Origin: Flavobacteriaceae bacterium PS02337
Lineage (GTDB): Bacteria; Bacteroidota; Bacteroidia; Flavobacteriales; Flavobacteriaceae
Direction of reading: 5' to 3'
Length of the DNA stretch: 64,000 nt
Assembly (NCBI GenBank): GCA_029959285.1
Contig: JASCOE010000012.1
Location: 120,570 to 184,569, forward strand
Every line of letters begins with the position of its first letter. The first letter of the stretch is position 1. The notes beneath the pieces are model-generated. The model searched no databases and had not been told where the DNA came from. It saw nothing but the letters and a program-made list of their open reading frames with translations. Shown piece by piece: positions 50,622-58,549 of this stretch. The position numbers and the translations under genes were made by a program.

Positions 50622-51113
50622 ATGAAAAAAACTCTACTCATTTTAGCATTTTTATGCTGTGTCGTAACCAATTCAAAAGCACAAGTTGTTGGTGTTGACG
50701 TTGGAGACATTGCGCCAGAAATTGATCTTCCAAATACAAAAGGAGAAAAAATTGCACTTTCATCATTAAGAGGTTCTTTGGTTTTGATAGATTTTTGGGC
50801 TTCGTGGTGCGGACCTTGTATTAAAGAACAGCCTTTATTGTTAAAATTACACAATGCATATCCTGAAAAATTATCAATCTATGGCGTTTCTATGGACACC
50901 AAAAAGCCTTTATGGACGGCTGCAATTGCAAAAGGAAAATTACCGTGGACAAATGTTAGCGATTTAAAATACTGGCAATCTCCAACCATTGCAGATTATA
51001 TGCTTCAATCGGTTCCGTTGAATTTTCTGATTGATAAAAACGGAATTATTCTAGCCAAAAATATTCACGGACAGGCTTTAGATGAAAAAATTAAAAGTTT
51101 GTTAGCGCCGTGA
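50622..51113 (+). CDS. TlpA-like exported thioredoxin
   Basis: The 163-residue protein has a signal (MKKTLLILAFLCCVVTNSKAQ) and a TlpA/ResA-type thioredoxin domain: GDIAPEIDLPNTKGEKIALSSLRGSLVLIDFWASWCGPCIKEQP, with the active-site pair Cys63 and Cys66 (W-C-G-P-C). SVPLNFLIDKNGIILAKNIHG contains the expected cis-Pro. It should reduce or oxidise disulfides in the periplasm. The following gene starts at the overlapping TGATG. The signal and position suggest no cytochrome role, but the target is unknown. Confidence 0.92.
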   Translation: MKKTLLILAFLCCVVTNSKAQVVGVDVGDIAPEIDLPNTKGEKIALSSLRGSLVLIDFWASWCGPCIKEQPLLLKLHNAYPEKLSIYGVSMDTKKPLWTAAIAKGKLPWTNVSDLKYWQSPTIADYMLQSVPLNFLIDKNGIILAKNIHGQALDEKIKSLLAP

Positions 51114-51595
51114 TGCTTCATAAAAAGGAATCGAATCTTTCTTTATCAGATTTTCGCGCAAGATTGCAAAATAATATAGAAAAAGGTTCTTTAAAAGTAA
51201 AATTAAGTACGTTTAGAATATTTCCCATATTTGGCGGAGTAAAACCTTTTTATGGACTTTTTGATGATGAAAGTTTTCGATTAACTATAAATTCAGCAAC
51301 ATCTCCCACAATTTTTATTGTGAGAGGAAATTACAAGAATATTGATAATAGAGTTAATGTGAATTATATTGTTGAAGAAAATAGTAAATTTCAGTTGCTT
51401 TGGACGAAATTCTCTCCGGTGGTTTTTCTAATATTTATTAATATATTTTTTCTGTTTTTTGGAAGAGGCCTTAGACGAGCCACTACAATTGTGAGTTTGT
51501 TTCTTCTCATTGTCATCTTTTATTCAAGATGGAAAGAAGAAAGAAAAAGGAAAAAATTAGAGCGAAACTTTATCAGAATTTTTGAAATTAGATGA
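51113..51595 (+). CDS. Unknown two-helix membrane protein
   Basis: The 160-residue protein begins at the ATG overlapping the thioredoxin stop (TGATG), with a GTG three bases earlier as an alternative. A soluble region of about 95 residues (SDFRARLQNNIEKGSLKVKLSTFRIFPIFGGVKPFYGLF...) is followed by two membrane helices (FSPVVFLIFINIFFLFFG and TIVSLFLLIVIFYSRW). A basic C-terminus (KEERKRKKLERNFIR) should be cytoplasmic. Translational coupling suggests it works with the thioredoxin. The family is not recognised. Confidence 0.7.
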   Translation: MLHKKESNLSLSDFRARLQNNIEKGSLKVKLSTFRIFPIFGGVKPFYGLFDDESFRLTINSATSPTIFIVRGNYKNIDNRVNVNYIVEENSKFQLLWTKFSPVVFLIFINIFFLFFGRGLRRATTIVSLFLLIVIFYSRWKEERKRKKLERNFIRIFEIR

Positions 51596-51634
51596 GTAAA
51601 AAAGAGATAACGAATAAAACAGTGCGAACCAGAT

Positions 51635-51663
51635 CTTTGTCAAAGTTTCAAACTTTGACAAAG
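51635..51663. repeat. Perfect palindrome ctttgtcaaagttt
   Basis: The arms ctttgtcaaagttt and aaactttgacaaag are perfect reverse complements around a single c. The same core, with three substitutions, is the terminator at 42196-42240. It may serve the + gene upstream as a terminator; the T-run after it is weak. A string of aaacctgaaac words follows (51670-51718). Confidence 0.6.
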
Positions 51664-51721
51664 GTTAATCACGCTAAGCAAAACTTGAAACCTGAAACAA
51701 GCAAAACCTGAAACAAAAATT

Positions 51722-52222
51722 TTAAAAAGCAATTCCGAATTGGAAACCAACTGTAAAAGAGGCCGGATGATCATTTCCAAAACGAATAGGAAGCGGAATT
51801 GCCACAAAATAACTGCAAGCATCACTTTTTAGTACTGTTTTATTAAGAACTGGAGTTATGCCATATCTTCCGCTGCTTTCAAAAGCGGCTCTTCCCGCAA
51901 ACGTATAACCATTTCCTAAAGCAACTAAAACGCCTGGGTGAAATAGCAAATTGGTTACTTTATCGCTATTTCCTTGCACTCTAATGTTTGGAACAACTTC
52001 AAAAGAAAACCCTATTTTTTGATTTTTCCAAATATTGATTCCAGTCGGAAATCCAACGGCATAATAATCTCTAAAGTTTACACTTGTTTGTTCGCTGTTA
52101 AAAGTGGCGATAGGATGAAGAATTCCAAAATAACCTGTAATTTTTGGATAAACAGTTTGACAAAATGCACTGAAACTTAAAGAAAATAAAGTAATTACGA
52201 AAAGACGTCTAAATGAAATCAT
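51722..52222 (-). CDS. Outer-membrane beta-barrel protein
   Basis: The 166-residue protein has a signal (RRLFVITLFSLSFSAFCQ) and barrel-like strands (YPKITGYFGILHPIATF, KIGFSFEVVPNIRVQG, FHPGVLVALGNGYTFAGRAAFES, final FTVGFQFGIAF). It lies 81 bp downstream of the AraC-type region on the same strand. A TAGTTTTG box at 52246-52253 may give it its own promoter. The family is not recognised further. Confidence 0.75.
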   Translation of the reverse strand: MISFRRLFVITLFSLSFSAFCQTVYPKITGYFGILHPIATFNSEQTSVNFRDYYAVGFPTGINIWKNQKIGFSFEVVPNIRVQGNSDKVTNLLFHPGVLVALGNGYTFAGRAAFESSGRYGITPVLNKTVLKSDACSYFVAIPLPIRFGNDHPASFTVGFQFGIAF

Positions 52223-52303
52223 GATAGTTTTTGTTAATTAAAAAACAAAACTATTGACAATGAAAATCTATAAATAGAACGCTATTTACCTTTTGTATAT
52301 GAA

Positions 52304-52633
52304 TTACTTTTTTAAGGTATTTTTTCTATATGAAGACGGATTTTTTCCAGTTTGCAATTTGAATATTCTGGTAAAATGACTTTGGTCTGAGAAGCCAGTC
52401 ATATAGGCTATTTCGGTTAAAGTATAAGTAGTGTTTTGAATCAGATTTATAGCTTTTTCGATTCGGAGTTTTCGAACATATTCGCCAAAATTTAAATCTT
52501 CAAAATATTTAGAAAATTCTCGCGATAGATAAGACGGATTCAATTCTAAATCACTAGAAATTTTCTTTAAATCAAAAGTAAATTGCGCATCTATTTGATC
52601 CTGAATTATATTTTTTAATTCCTTAACCCACAA
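52304..52633 (-). CDS. AraC-type DNA-binding domain (out of frame with the ChrB-like gene)
   Basis: This 109-residue stretch reads from a TTG with no ATG available: MWVKELKNIIQDQIDAQFTFDLKKISSDLELNPSYLSREFSKYF, then FGEYVRKLRIEKAINLIQNTTYTLTEIAYMTGFSDQSHFTRIFKLQTGKNPSSYRKN. It is a full tandem AraC HTH. The 5' boundary lies inside the ChrB-like gene, -1 in frame. In AraC proteins the segment before this start normally reads as the linker to the sensor domain. Here that linker (KKSNQKTPL) is in the same frame up to a TAA at the A8 run. Not a credible free-standing gene; see the fusion finding. Confidence 0.75.
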   Translation of the reverse strand: MWVKELKNIIQDQIDAQFTFDLKKISSDLELNPSYLSREFSKYFEDLNFGEYVRKLRIEKAINLIQNTTYTLTEIAYMTGFSDQSHFTRIFKLQTGKNPSSYRKNTLKK

Positions 52634-53148
52634 AGGTGTTTTCTGATTCGATTTTTTTTAATCAAAAACTTATTATACACTTCATGCAATAAACTTTCAA
52701 ACGGACTATTTTGAAGATGATTTTGTTTGTATAAATGTTTTGCCCAACTATACAAAGCGTCGTACAATTTTAGACCAGTTTCGAGCAATTCGGCATCGTC
52801 AGTAATATTGTGCGAAAGTCCCGCAGAAATTGCCCAAAGTCCCGCCGCTTCTTTGGCAAGATCGTGACGGTCGGTATCGGCGCCACGAACAATTTTTGCC
52901 ATAATATGAACCGCTGGATCAGTAATTTGATACTTTTTTATGATGTAATCAAAAGTACATTCTTCATTGTAATGCGTAAATTCTACCTCTGGAATATCAA
53001 AAGGAATGGCGCCTAATGCTGCTGCTTTTGCCAAAACTTCATTAAAAGGCACATAAATAAATTCTGCCTCAGCGTCAACAAATTTTTTAATCAGCCACGG
53101 GCAGGCAATTCTATCAATTTTAGGTCTTTCTCTAGTGATCCACTTCAT
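52615..53148 (-). CDS. ChrB C-terminal-like domain protein
   Basis: The 177-residue protein matches the ChrB C-terminal domain (chromate-resistance family): MKWITRERPKIDRIACPWLIKKFVDAEAEFIYVPFNEV, FTHYNEECTFDYIIKKY, VHIMAKIVRGADTDRHDLAKEAAGLWAISAGLS and LYDALYSWAKHLY. The Cys, Tyr/Glu/Cys and His/Asp residues of the presumed metal or thiol site are present. ChrB is a chromate-sensing regulator or accessory factor in other bacteria; no chrA transporter is here. The last 12 residues (NRIRKHLCGLRN), after the A8 run, look like out-of-frame sequence. It starts 18 bp after the 127-residue gene upstream. Confidence 0.85.
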   Translation of the reverse strand: MKWITRERPKIDRIACPWLIKKFVDAEAEFIYVPFNEVLAKAAALGAIPFDIPEVEFTHYNEECTFDYIIKKYQITDPAVHIMAKIVRGADTDRHDLAKEAAGLWAISAGLSHNITDDAELLETGLKLYDALYSWAKHLYKQNHLQNSPFESLLHEVYNKFLIKKNRIRKHLCGLRN

Positions 53149-53166
53149 TTTGTAAAGAAAAGCAAA

Positions 53167-53550
53167 TTATTCTCTAGGATTTGCATTTCTTCTCACCCCT
53201 CCAAAACTCGTTTTTAGCATTTCTCTAATCTGAAATTGAGTTTTGTTTTGTGATGCATTTTTCCAATCTTTCAAATCAAAAATATGAATTTGATCTGCAT
53301 ACGGATTTGTTAAAAATGAAATTCGCGAAATAGCATATTTATAGTACTTTAATTCGTGAGATACGTGACGATTTGGAACGACAATCAGAATATTTTCCCA
53401 TTTCAGGAAATCCTTTGCAACATCATTTCTTTCTGTTAATCCTAAAGATTCAAAAAAAGCATTAATCTTCTGATCATTAAGTTCATTTATCTTATGATCG
53501 AGGGTTTTAAATTTACTGTGGAGTCTATTTTCGTTTATAATAGTACTCAT
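53167..53550 (-). CDS. Unknown protein upstream of the ChrB-like gene
   Basis: The 127-residue cytoplasmic protein has a helical N-terminus (LHSKFKTLDHKINELNDQKINAFFESLGLTER) and a mixed C-terminal half (WENILIVVPNRHVSHELKYYKYAISRISFLTNPYADQIHIFDLKDW). No cysteine pairs, signal or membrane helix are present. It is cotranscribed with the ChrB-like gene (18-bp gap). I do not recognise a family. Its fixed position before the ChrB/AraC pair suggests a shared task. Confidence 0.65.
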   Translation of the reverse strand: MSTIINENRLHSKFKTLDHKINELNDQKINAFFESLGLTERNDVAKDFLKWENILIVVPNRHVSHELKYYKYAISRISFLTNPYADQIHIFDLKDWKNASQNKTQFQIREMLKTSFGGVRRNANPRE

Positions 53551-53761
53551 GATTTTCTTTGCTTTTTTAAGATTTGAAAATAAAGTTACATCAAAAGAAA
53601 ATCATTTTTGAATTTGATGCCAATAGATTCATTCTAAATTTTAAAAGCCTTTTTAGAACTTTAGCTATTAATGAGTTATCATATTTTGATAAAATACTAT
53701 CGATATTTTCTTTCTGAAAGCCTTATTTTTATCGCTATTTGATTTACTAACAACCACATCT

Positions 53762-56584
53762 ATGAAAACCACTTTTACTCAAAAGACAATTGTGTCATCT
53801 TTTCTCTTGTTTTTATTGCACGTTACGGCGCAGCATAAATCGGATAGAGAATTAATTTTAATTGATAAAGATTGGCGATTTTCATTCGGACATTTATATG
53901 ATACCAAAAAAGATTTCGGTCATGCCGAAGGTTATTTTTCATACTTAACTAAAACAGGTTTTGGAGACGGACCAGCAGCAAAAGATTTTGACGATCGCGC
54001 TTGGAGAAAATTAGATTTACCGCACGATTGGGGAGTAGAACAGCCTTTTAGCGAAAGCGCCAGTTTTAGCCACGGATTTAAAGCTGCGGGTAAAAATTTT
54101 CCAGAGAAAAGTATTGGCTGGTACAGAAAAAAAATATCGATTCCGAATAGCGATTTAGGTAAAATCATTTCATTAAAATTTGACGGTGTTTTTAGGAATT
54201 CGAAAGTTTTTTTCAACGGATTTTATTTAGGAACCGAAGAAAGCGGTTATAATGGTTTTGAATACGATGTGTCGGCTTACGTTAATTATGGCGGAGAAAA
54301 TACAATCGTGGTTCGTGTTGATGCTTCGATGGAAGAAGGCTGGTTTTATGAAGGTGCGGGAATTTACAGACATGTTTATTTACAGAAAACAAACCCAATT
54401 CATGTTGTTCAAAATGGAACTTATGTCACTTCTGAACTTGTTGGAAATAATGGCGCAGCAGTCACAGCAGATGTAAAAATTAAAAACAACGGAAAATTTA
54501 AAGGTTCTATTGAAATTGCTCAAACTATTTTAGATAATAAAGGTAAAACGGTAGCTAATTCTTCTGAAAATATATTGGCGCCAGAATTCTATCAAACAGT
54601 TAATTACAGTTCAAAATTACGTGTAGAAAATCCACTTTTGTGGGATCTTGATTCTCCAAATTTATATCAATTAATTACTGAAATAAAAAGCAACGGAAAA
54701 GTAATTGACAGTTATAAAACTTCTTTCGGAATTAGAACTGTAGAATTTAATCCCGAACAAGGTTTTTTCCTTAACGGAAAATCGGTAAAATTAAAAGGAA
54801 CAAACAATCACCAAGATCACGCAGGAATTGGAACGGCGCTTCCTGATGAAATTCAATATTATAGAATCGCAAAATTGAAAGAAATGGGCTCAAATGCCTA
54901 TCGTTGTTCGCATCATCCGCCAACGCCAGAATTATTGGATGCTTGCGATAAATTAGGAATGTTGGTTATCGACGAAACACGTTTAATGGGAATTAACGAT
55001 TATCATTTGAATGATTTACAGCGAATGATGGAACGCGACCGCAATCATCCGAGTATTTTTTGCTGGTCGGTTGGAAATGAAGAATGGCAAATTGAAGGTG
55101 GAATTATTGGAGAAAGAATTACCAATATCATGCAGGATTTTAGCAAAAGCATCGATTCTACAAGACCTGTAACAGTGGGAATTAGCAGTGGATTTAAAAG
55201 CGGAATATCTTCTGTGGTTGAAATTATGGGTTACAATTATTTAGGAAACGGAGATATTGACGCACACAGAAATCAGTTTAAAAATCAGCCAGGAATGGGA
55301 ACAGAGGAAGGTTCGACTTTTGCAACACGCGGAATTTATTTTACAGACGATGCTAAACATTACCAAAGTGCTTATGATAAAAAACCGCGTCCCACTTTTT
55401 ACAGTATAGAAGAAGGCTGGAAATTTTATGCTGAACGTCCGTATTTAGCAGGAATGTTTATCTGGACAGGTTTTGATTATCGCGGCGAACCAACACCTTA
55501 TGGTTGGCCTTCTGTAACGTCTTATTTCGGAATGATGGATGTTTGCGGTTTCCCAAAAGACAATGTTTTCTATCTAAAATCTTGGTGGGGAAATCAACCT
55601 GTTTTGCACTTGCTTCCGCATTGGAATTGGAGCGGAATGGAAGGTAAAGCAATTGATGTTTGGGCGTATTCAAACTGTGATGAAGTGGAGCTTTTTCTCA
55701 ACAAAAAAAGTTTAGGGAAAAAGAAAATGCAGCAAAACGAACATTTAGAATGGAAAGTAAATTATACGCCAGGAACATTAGAAGCTGTTGGATATAAAAA
55801 CGGAAAAAAAGTATTAACTGATGTTCAAAAAACGACTGGAAAAGCAGAAAATATCAAATTGTCTTTGGATAAGGAAAATGTTTTGAAAGGAAATGTTTCT
55901 GTTGTAACGGTTGAAGTTACGGATAAAAATGGTCTTCATGTTCCGACTGCAAATGATGAAATAACGTTTTCAATAAAAGGAGGAAAGATTCTAGGCGTTG
56001 GAAATGGAAATCCGACATCATTAGAAAACGATCAGTTTATAGATGAATTGTCTTTGGTTTCGATTACCAATTTTCAAGAACAAAAAGGAGCAAATGCATC
56101 TTTGCCTCAGCAATTACCAAATTATGCAGAAAATGAGTGGAATGAAGCGTTTAAAGATCGAGATTATAAAAAACAAGCGCCATCATATATTTATAGAGGT
56201 GAATTTGATTTGAATAATAACGCAGCGACAAATCAAGTGAATTTCTTTTACAAGAAAATTGGTGTGCAAACTGTAGTTTTTATTAACGGAAATAAAGTTG
56301 AACCAAGTTCAGAAGATTCTCAGAAATATATTCTAAGTTCATCAATTTTAAAACAAGGAAAAAACACGATTTATATTGCTACAACGCCTTTACAGAAAAT
56401 AAAAGATTGGGATGTTATGAATACAGATCCCGGAATTATTCAAGTCATAACGCCAGCAGAACCTTGGAAAAGAAAGCTTTTTAATGGTTACGCTCAAATC
56501 ATTATTCAAAAAGAAGAAAATGCTAAAGAAGTTGTTTTATCCGCTTCCGCGAAAGGATTAAAAGTTGCAGACTTGAAGAATTAG
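53762..56584 (+). CDS. GH2 family glycoside hydrolase (beta-galactosidase-like)
   Basis: The 940-residue exported enzyme has a signal (KTIVSSFLLFLLHVTAQ), an N-terminal sugar-binding domain (ELILIDKDWRFSFGHLYDTKKDF, LDLPHDWGVEQPFSES, IGWYRKKISIP), an Ig-like domain and a TIM barrel with the acid/base Glu440 (CWSVGNEEWQ). The nucleophile is probably Glu515 or Glu516 (GMGTEEGSTFATRG). The C-terminus has DUF4982- and Ig-like domains (AIDVWAYSNCDEVELFLNKKSLGKK, NVLKGNVSVVTVEVTDKNG). Galactosidase, glucuronidase or another beta-glycosidase activity cannot be separated by eye. It stands alone before a word-repeat element; the AraC gene further on need not control it. Confidence 0.9.
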   Translation: MKTTFTQKTIVSSFLLFLLHVTAQHKSDRELILIDKDWRFSFGHLYDTKKDFGHAEGYFSYLTKTGFGDGPAAKDFDDRAWRKLDLPHDWGVEQPFSESASFSHGFKAAGKNFPEKSIGWYRKKISIPNSDLGKIISLKFDGVFRNSKVFFNGFYLGTEESGYNGFEYDVSAYVNYGGENTIVVRVDASMEEGWFYEGAGIYRHVYLQKTNPIHVVQNGTYVTSELVGNNGAAVTADVKIKNNGKFKGSIEIAQTILDNKGKTVANSSENILAPEFYQTVNYSSKLRVENPLLWDLDSPNLYQLITEIKSNGKVIDSYKTSFGIRTVEFNPEQGFFLNGKSVKLKGTNNHQDHAGIGTALPDEIQYYRIAKLKEMGSNAYRCSHHPPTPELLDACDKLGMLVIDETRLMGINDYHLNDLQRMMERDRNHPSIFCWSVGNEEWQIEGGIIGERITNIMQDFSKSIDSTRPVTVGISSGFKSGISSVVEIMGYNYLGNGDIDAHRNQFKNQPGMGTEEGSTFATRGIYFTDDAKHYQSAYDKKPRPTFYSIEEGWKFYAERPYLAGMFIWTGFDYRGEPTPYGWPSVTSYFGMMDVCGFPKDNVFYLKSWWGNQPVLHLLPHWNWSGMEGKAIDVWAYSNCDEVELFLNKKSLGKKKMQQNEHLEWKVNYTPGTLEAVGYKNGKKVLTDVQKTTGKAENIKLSLDKENVLKGNVSVVTVEVTDKNGLHVPTANDEITFSIKGGKILGVGNGNPTSLENDQFIDELSLVSITNFQEQKGANASLPQQLPNYAENEWNEAFKDRDYKKQAPSYIYRGEFDLNNNAATNQVNFFYKKIGVQTVVFINGNKVEPSSEDSQKYILSSSILKQGKNTIYIATTPLQKIKDWDVMNTDPGIIQVITPAEPWKRKLFNGYAQIIIQKEENAKEVVLSASAKGLKVADLKN

Positions 56585-56586
56585 AT

Positions 56587-56700
56587 TTAACCGCAAAGAG
56601 CGCAAAGAGAATAAAACTTCGCGGCTTTGCAGAGCGTTTCGTCCAGCTTAAAAAAAAACTTTGCGAACATTGCGTAAATCTTTGCGCTCTTTGCGGTTAA
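56587..56700. repeat. Facing-arm word repeat, words ccgcaaagagcg / ctttgcggtt
   Basis: The left arm at 56587-56617 (ttaaccgcaaagagcgcaaa...) and the right arm at 56656-56700 (...ctttgcgctctttgcggtta) are perfect reverse complements over 22 nt, continuing imperfectly. The word tttgcg is also found at 640-680 and 26457-26500. It lies between the GH2 and AraC genes. Confidence 0.82.
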
Positions 56701-56744
56701 ACTCAAAACAAAAAAAATAACAAAATAATATTGTTTGATTTTCA

Positions 56745-56752
56745 TAACTTTG
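56745..56752 (+). promoter_or_regulatory. -7 box of the AraC gene
   Basis: TAACTTTG ends 5 nt before the ATG at 56757, the same distance as in the arsR promoter, so the mRNA may be leaderless. No TTTG lies at the -33 position. Confidence 0.4.
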
Positions 56753-56756
56753 CAAA

Positions 56757-57626
56757 ATGAATACTCAAACAGAAACTCAGAATTGCGATTTTACTTCAGA
56801 TTTGAAGATGAAAGGATTTAAAGTATATCCTATAAATGGAGATTTCAGTAAAGTTCCCGTTTACAGCCGAAGAGACTTTTACAAAATTTGCATTAATACC
56901 AGTAAAAGTATCATACAATACGCTGACCGCGGAATAGAAACCGACGGAACAATTTTGTTTTTCGGAAATCCGATTATTCCTTATTCTTGGGAAACTGTTT
57001 CTGAAGCCTATGAAGGATATGCTTGTGTGTTTACAGAAGAGTTTTTAAAATCAAAAGACCGTTCAGAAACACTTCACGAATCGCCTTTATTTAAAATAGG
57101 AGGAACGCCAATATTTTCTTTAACCGCTGAACAAAAGGTTTTTATAGATTCATTGTTTCAAAAAATGATCAAAGAATATGAAACCGATTACGTATTCAAA
57201 GACGATTTGATGCGTAGTTACATCAATTTGATTATTCATGAATCGATGAAAATGCAGCCTTCAGACAACTTCTTTAAACATAAAAATGCATCTTCTAGAA
57301 TCACTTCTTTATTTTTAGAATTGCTAGAAAGACAATTCCCGATAGAAACTAAAAACGAACCTTTATCTTTAAAAACGCCGCAAGATTACGCGCAAAGTCT
57401 TTCTGTTCACGTTAATCATTTGAATCGTTCGGTAAAAGAAGTTACAGGAAAACCAACGACTGCGCATATTACAGAGCGAATCATCGGCGAAGCAAGAGCT
57501 TTATTGCAACATACCGATTGGAGTATTTCGGACATTGGTTATTCGCTTGGATTTGAATATCCGAGTTATTTTAATAATTATTTTAAAAGACTTACAGGAA
57601 CGGTTCCAAAATCGCTTCGAATGTAA
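56757..57626 (+). CDS. AraC-family transcription regulator
   Basis: The protein has 289 residues from the ATG at 56757; an ATG at 56808 (MKGFKVYPINGDFSKVPVYSRRDFY) is the alternative, because the promoter box almost touches the first ATG. The N-terminal cupin-like sensing domain (DGTILFFGNPIIPYSWETVSEAYEGYACVFTEEFLK) is joined to a tandem C-terminal HTH (ITERIIGEARALLQHTDWSISDIGYSLGFEYPSYFNNYFKRLTGTVPKSLRM). The cupin, alcohol dehydrogenase and aldo-keto reductase genes follow on the same strand. The regulator probably controls them in response to an aldehyde or similar compound; this is inference from order. Confidence 0.92.
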   Translation: MNTQTETQNCDFTSDLKMKGFKVYPINGDFSKVPVYSRRDFYKICINTSKSIIQYADRGIETDGTILFFGNPIIPYSWETVSEAYEGYACVFTEEFLKSKDRSETLHESPLFKIGGTPIFSLTAEQKVFIDSLFQKMIKEYETDYVFKDDLMRSYINLIIHESMKMQPSDNFFKHKNASSRITSLFLELLERQFPIETKNEPLSLKTPQDYAQSLSVHVNHLNRSVKEVTGKPTTAHITERIIGEARALLQHTDWSISDIGYSLGFEYPSYFNNYFKRLTGTVPKSLRM

Positions 57627-57687
57627 ATTGTTTCAATTTCTTAATTTTTTGTTTGAATATTGTTATTTCTCGACTTTAGTATTGCAC

Positions 57688-57695
57688 TACATTTG
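57688..57695 (+). promoter_or_regulatory. -7 box for the cupin-ADH-AKR genes
   Basis: TACATTTG lies in the 288-bp spacer after the AraC gene, with ATTT about 19 nt upstream. It would give a 5' leader of about 210 nt to the cupin gene. Weak evidence. Confidence 0.35.
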
Positions 57696-57914
57696 TCCCG
57701 AAATAATCAACGAATCATTGTATCAGTTTTTAAAAGACTAAATAACACTTCACAAAAGCGATTTCAGCTTTACTGTTTGGTTTTAAATTTTGATCAAAAA
57801 AATATAAATTTTTAAAGCATTACTTAAAATGAAATCTCCTTTTGAAAGAGATTCGATGTTCTGATTATTTAAGACAACTTTTAAAATAAATTATTAACCA
57901 AAAACAACGAAATT

Positions 57915-58322
57915 ATGTCGACACTTTTCACTGCAGTAACCGAAGAAGGTAAAATTCCAAATACTTATATGACAGGTGAAGTGTCATATAAGAAGCAGAC
58001 AAGCGAAATTCACCCTGAAAATACTGTTATCAAAGATGTTTCTTTTGAACCGGGAGCAAGAAGCAATTGGCACAGTAACACAAGTCTGCAATTAATCATT
58101 GTAACCGATGGAATTGGGTATTACCAAGAAAGAGGCGGGCAAATTAATGTTATCGAAAAAGGAAAAGTAATCACCGTTTTGCCTGGTGTAGAACATTGGT
58201 ACGGCGCAACTCCCAAAACTAAATATTCTCATATTTCTATTAGTACAGAAGTAGATAAAGGTTTTGGAGAATGGCTAGAAAGCGTAACCGATGAAGAATA
58301 TTTTTCTTTGGAAAGAAATTAA
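57915..58322 (+). CDS. Cupin-fold protein (DUF/hydroxynitrile-lyase type)
   Basis: The 135-residue cytoplasmic beta-barrel has the cupin motifs VSFEPGARSNWHSNTSLQLIIVTDGIGYY (residues 43-70) and VITVLPGVEHWYGATPKTKYSHISIS (85-110). Relatives coordinate a metal through His-X-His, Gln and His. Here His53, Gln59 and His94 remain, but the second His is Asn55 and the HWH is HWY (Tyr96). So one expected ligand is missing and activity may be altered. It lies 289 bp after the AraC gene and upstream of the ADH, in an apparent cluster. Confidence 0.8.
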   Translation: MSTLFTAVTEEGKIPNTYMTGEVSYKKQTSEIHPENTVIKDVSFEPGARSNWHSNTSLQLIIVTDGIGYYQERGGQINVIEKGKVITVLPGVEHWYGATPKTKYSHISISTEVDKGFGEWLESVTDEEYFSLERN

Positions 58323-58549
58323 AACTTAGTGACTAAGATACTAAGACGCTAAGATTCTGAGAATTTTAAGATTTTCTCACGCAGATTTATTGATTAAAGC
58401 AAATTTTATTTTTTGATTAGATTAAAATGATCGAAATTTATATAAGTATTTGTAAATCAGTATAAATCAGCAGGATTTCTGTGGCAATTTCTCAACGGTT
58501 TTTAAACCTGAAAACTTCAAACTTTAAACAAAAAACAAACTAAAAAATT
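58323..58549. repeat. Spacer with drifting word repeats (cupin-ADH)
   Basis: It starts with tandem ctaag words (aacttagtgactaagatact, 58323-58360). It then contains gcagattta / taaatcagc-like words (58380-58480) and ends with aaacctgaaaacttcaaact. Partial complementarity only; it looks like a degraded multi-element spacer. Confidence 0.45.

Noticed and set aside
57535-57741. A 68-codon + frame overlapping the AraC 3' end.
   Set aside because: It starts inside the conserved AraC HTH in another frame and ends without any context of its own.
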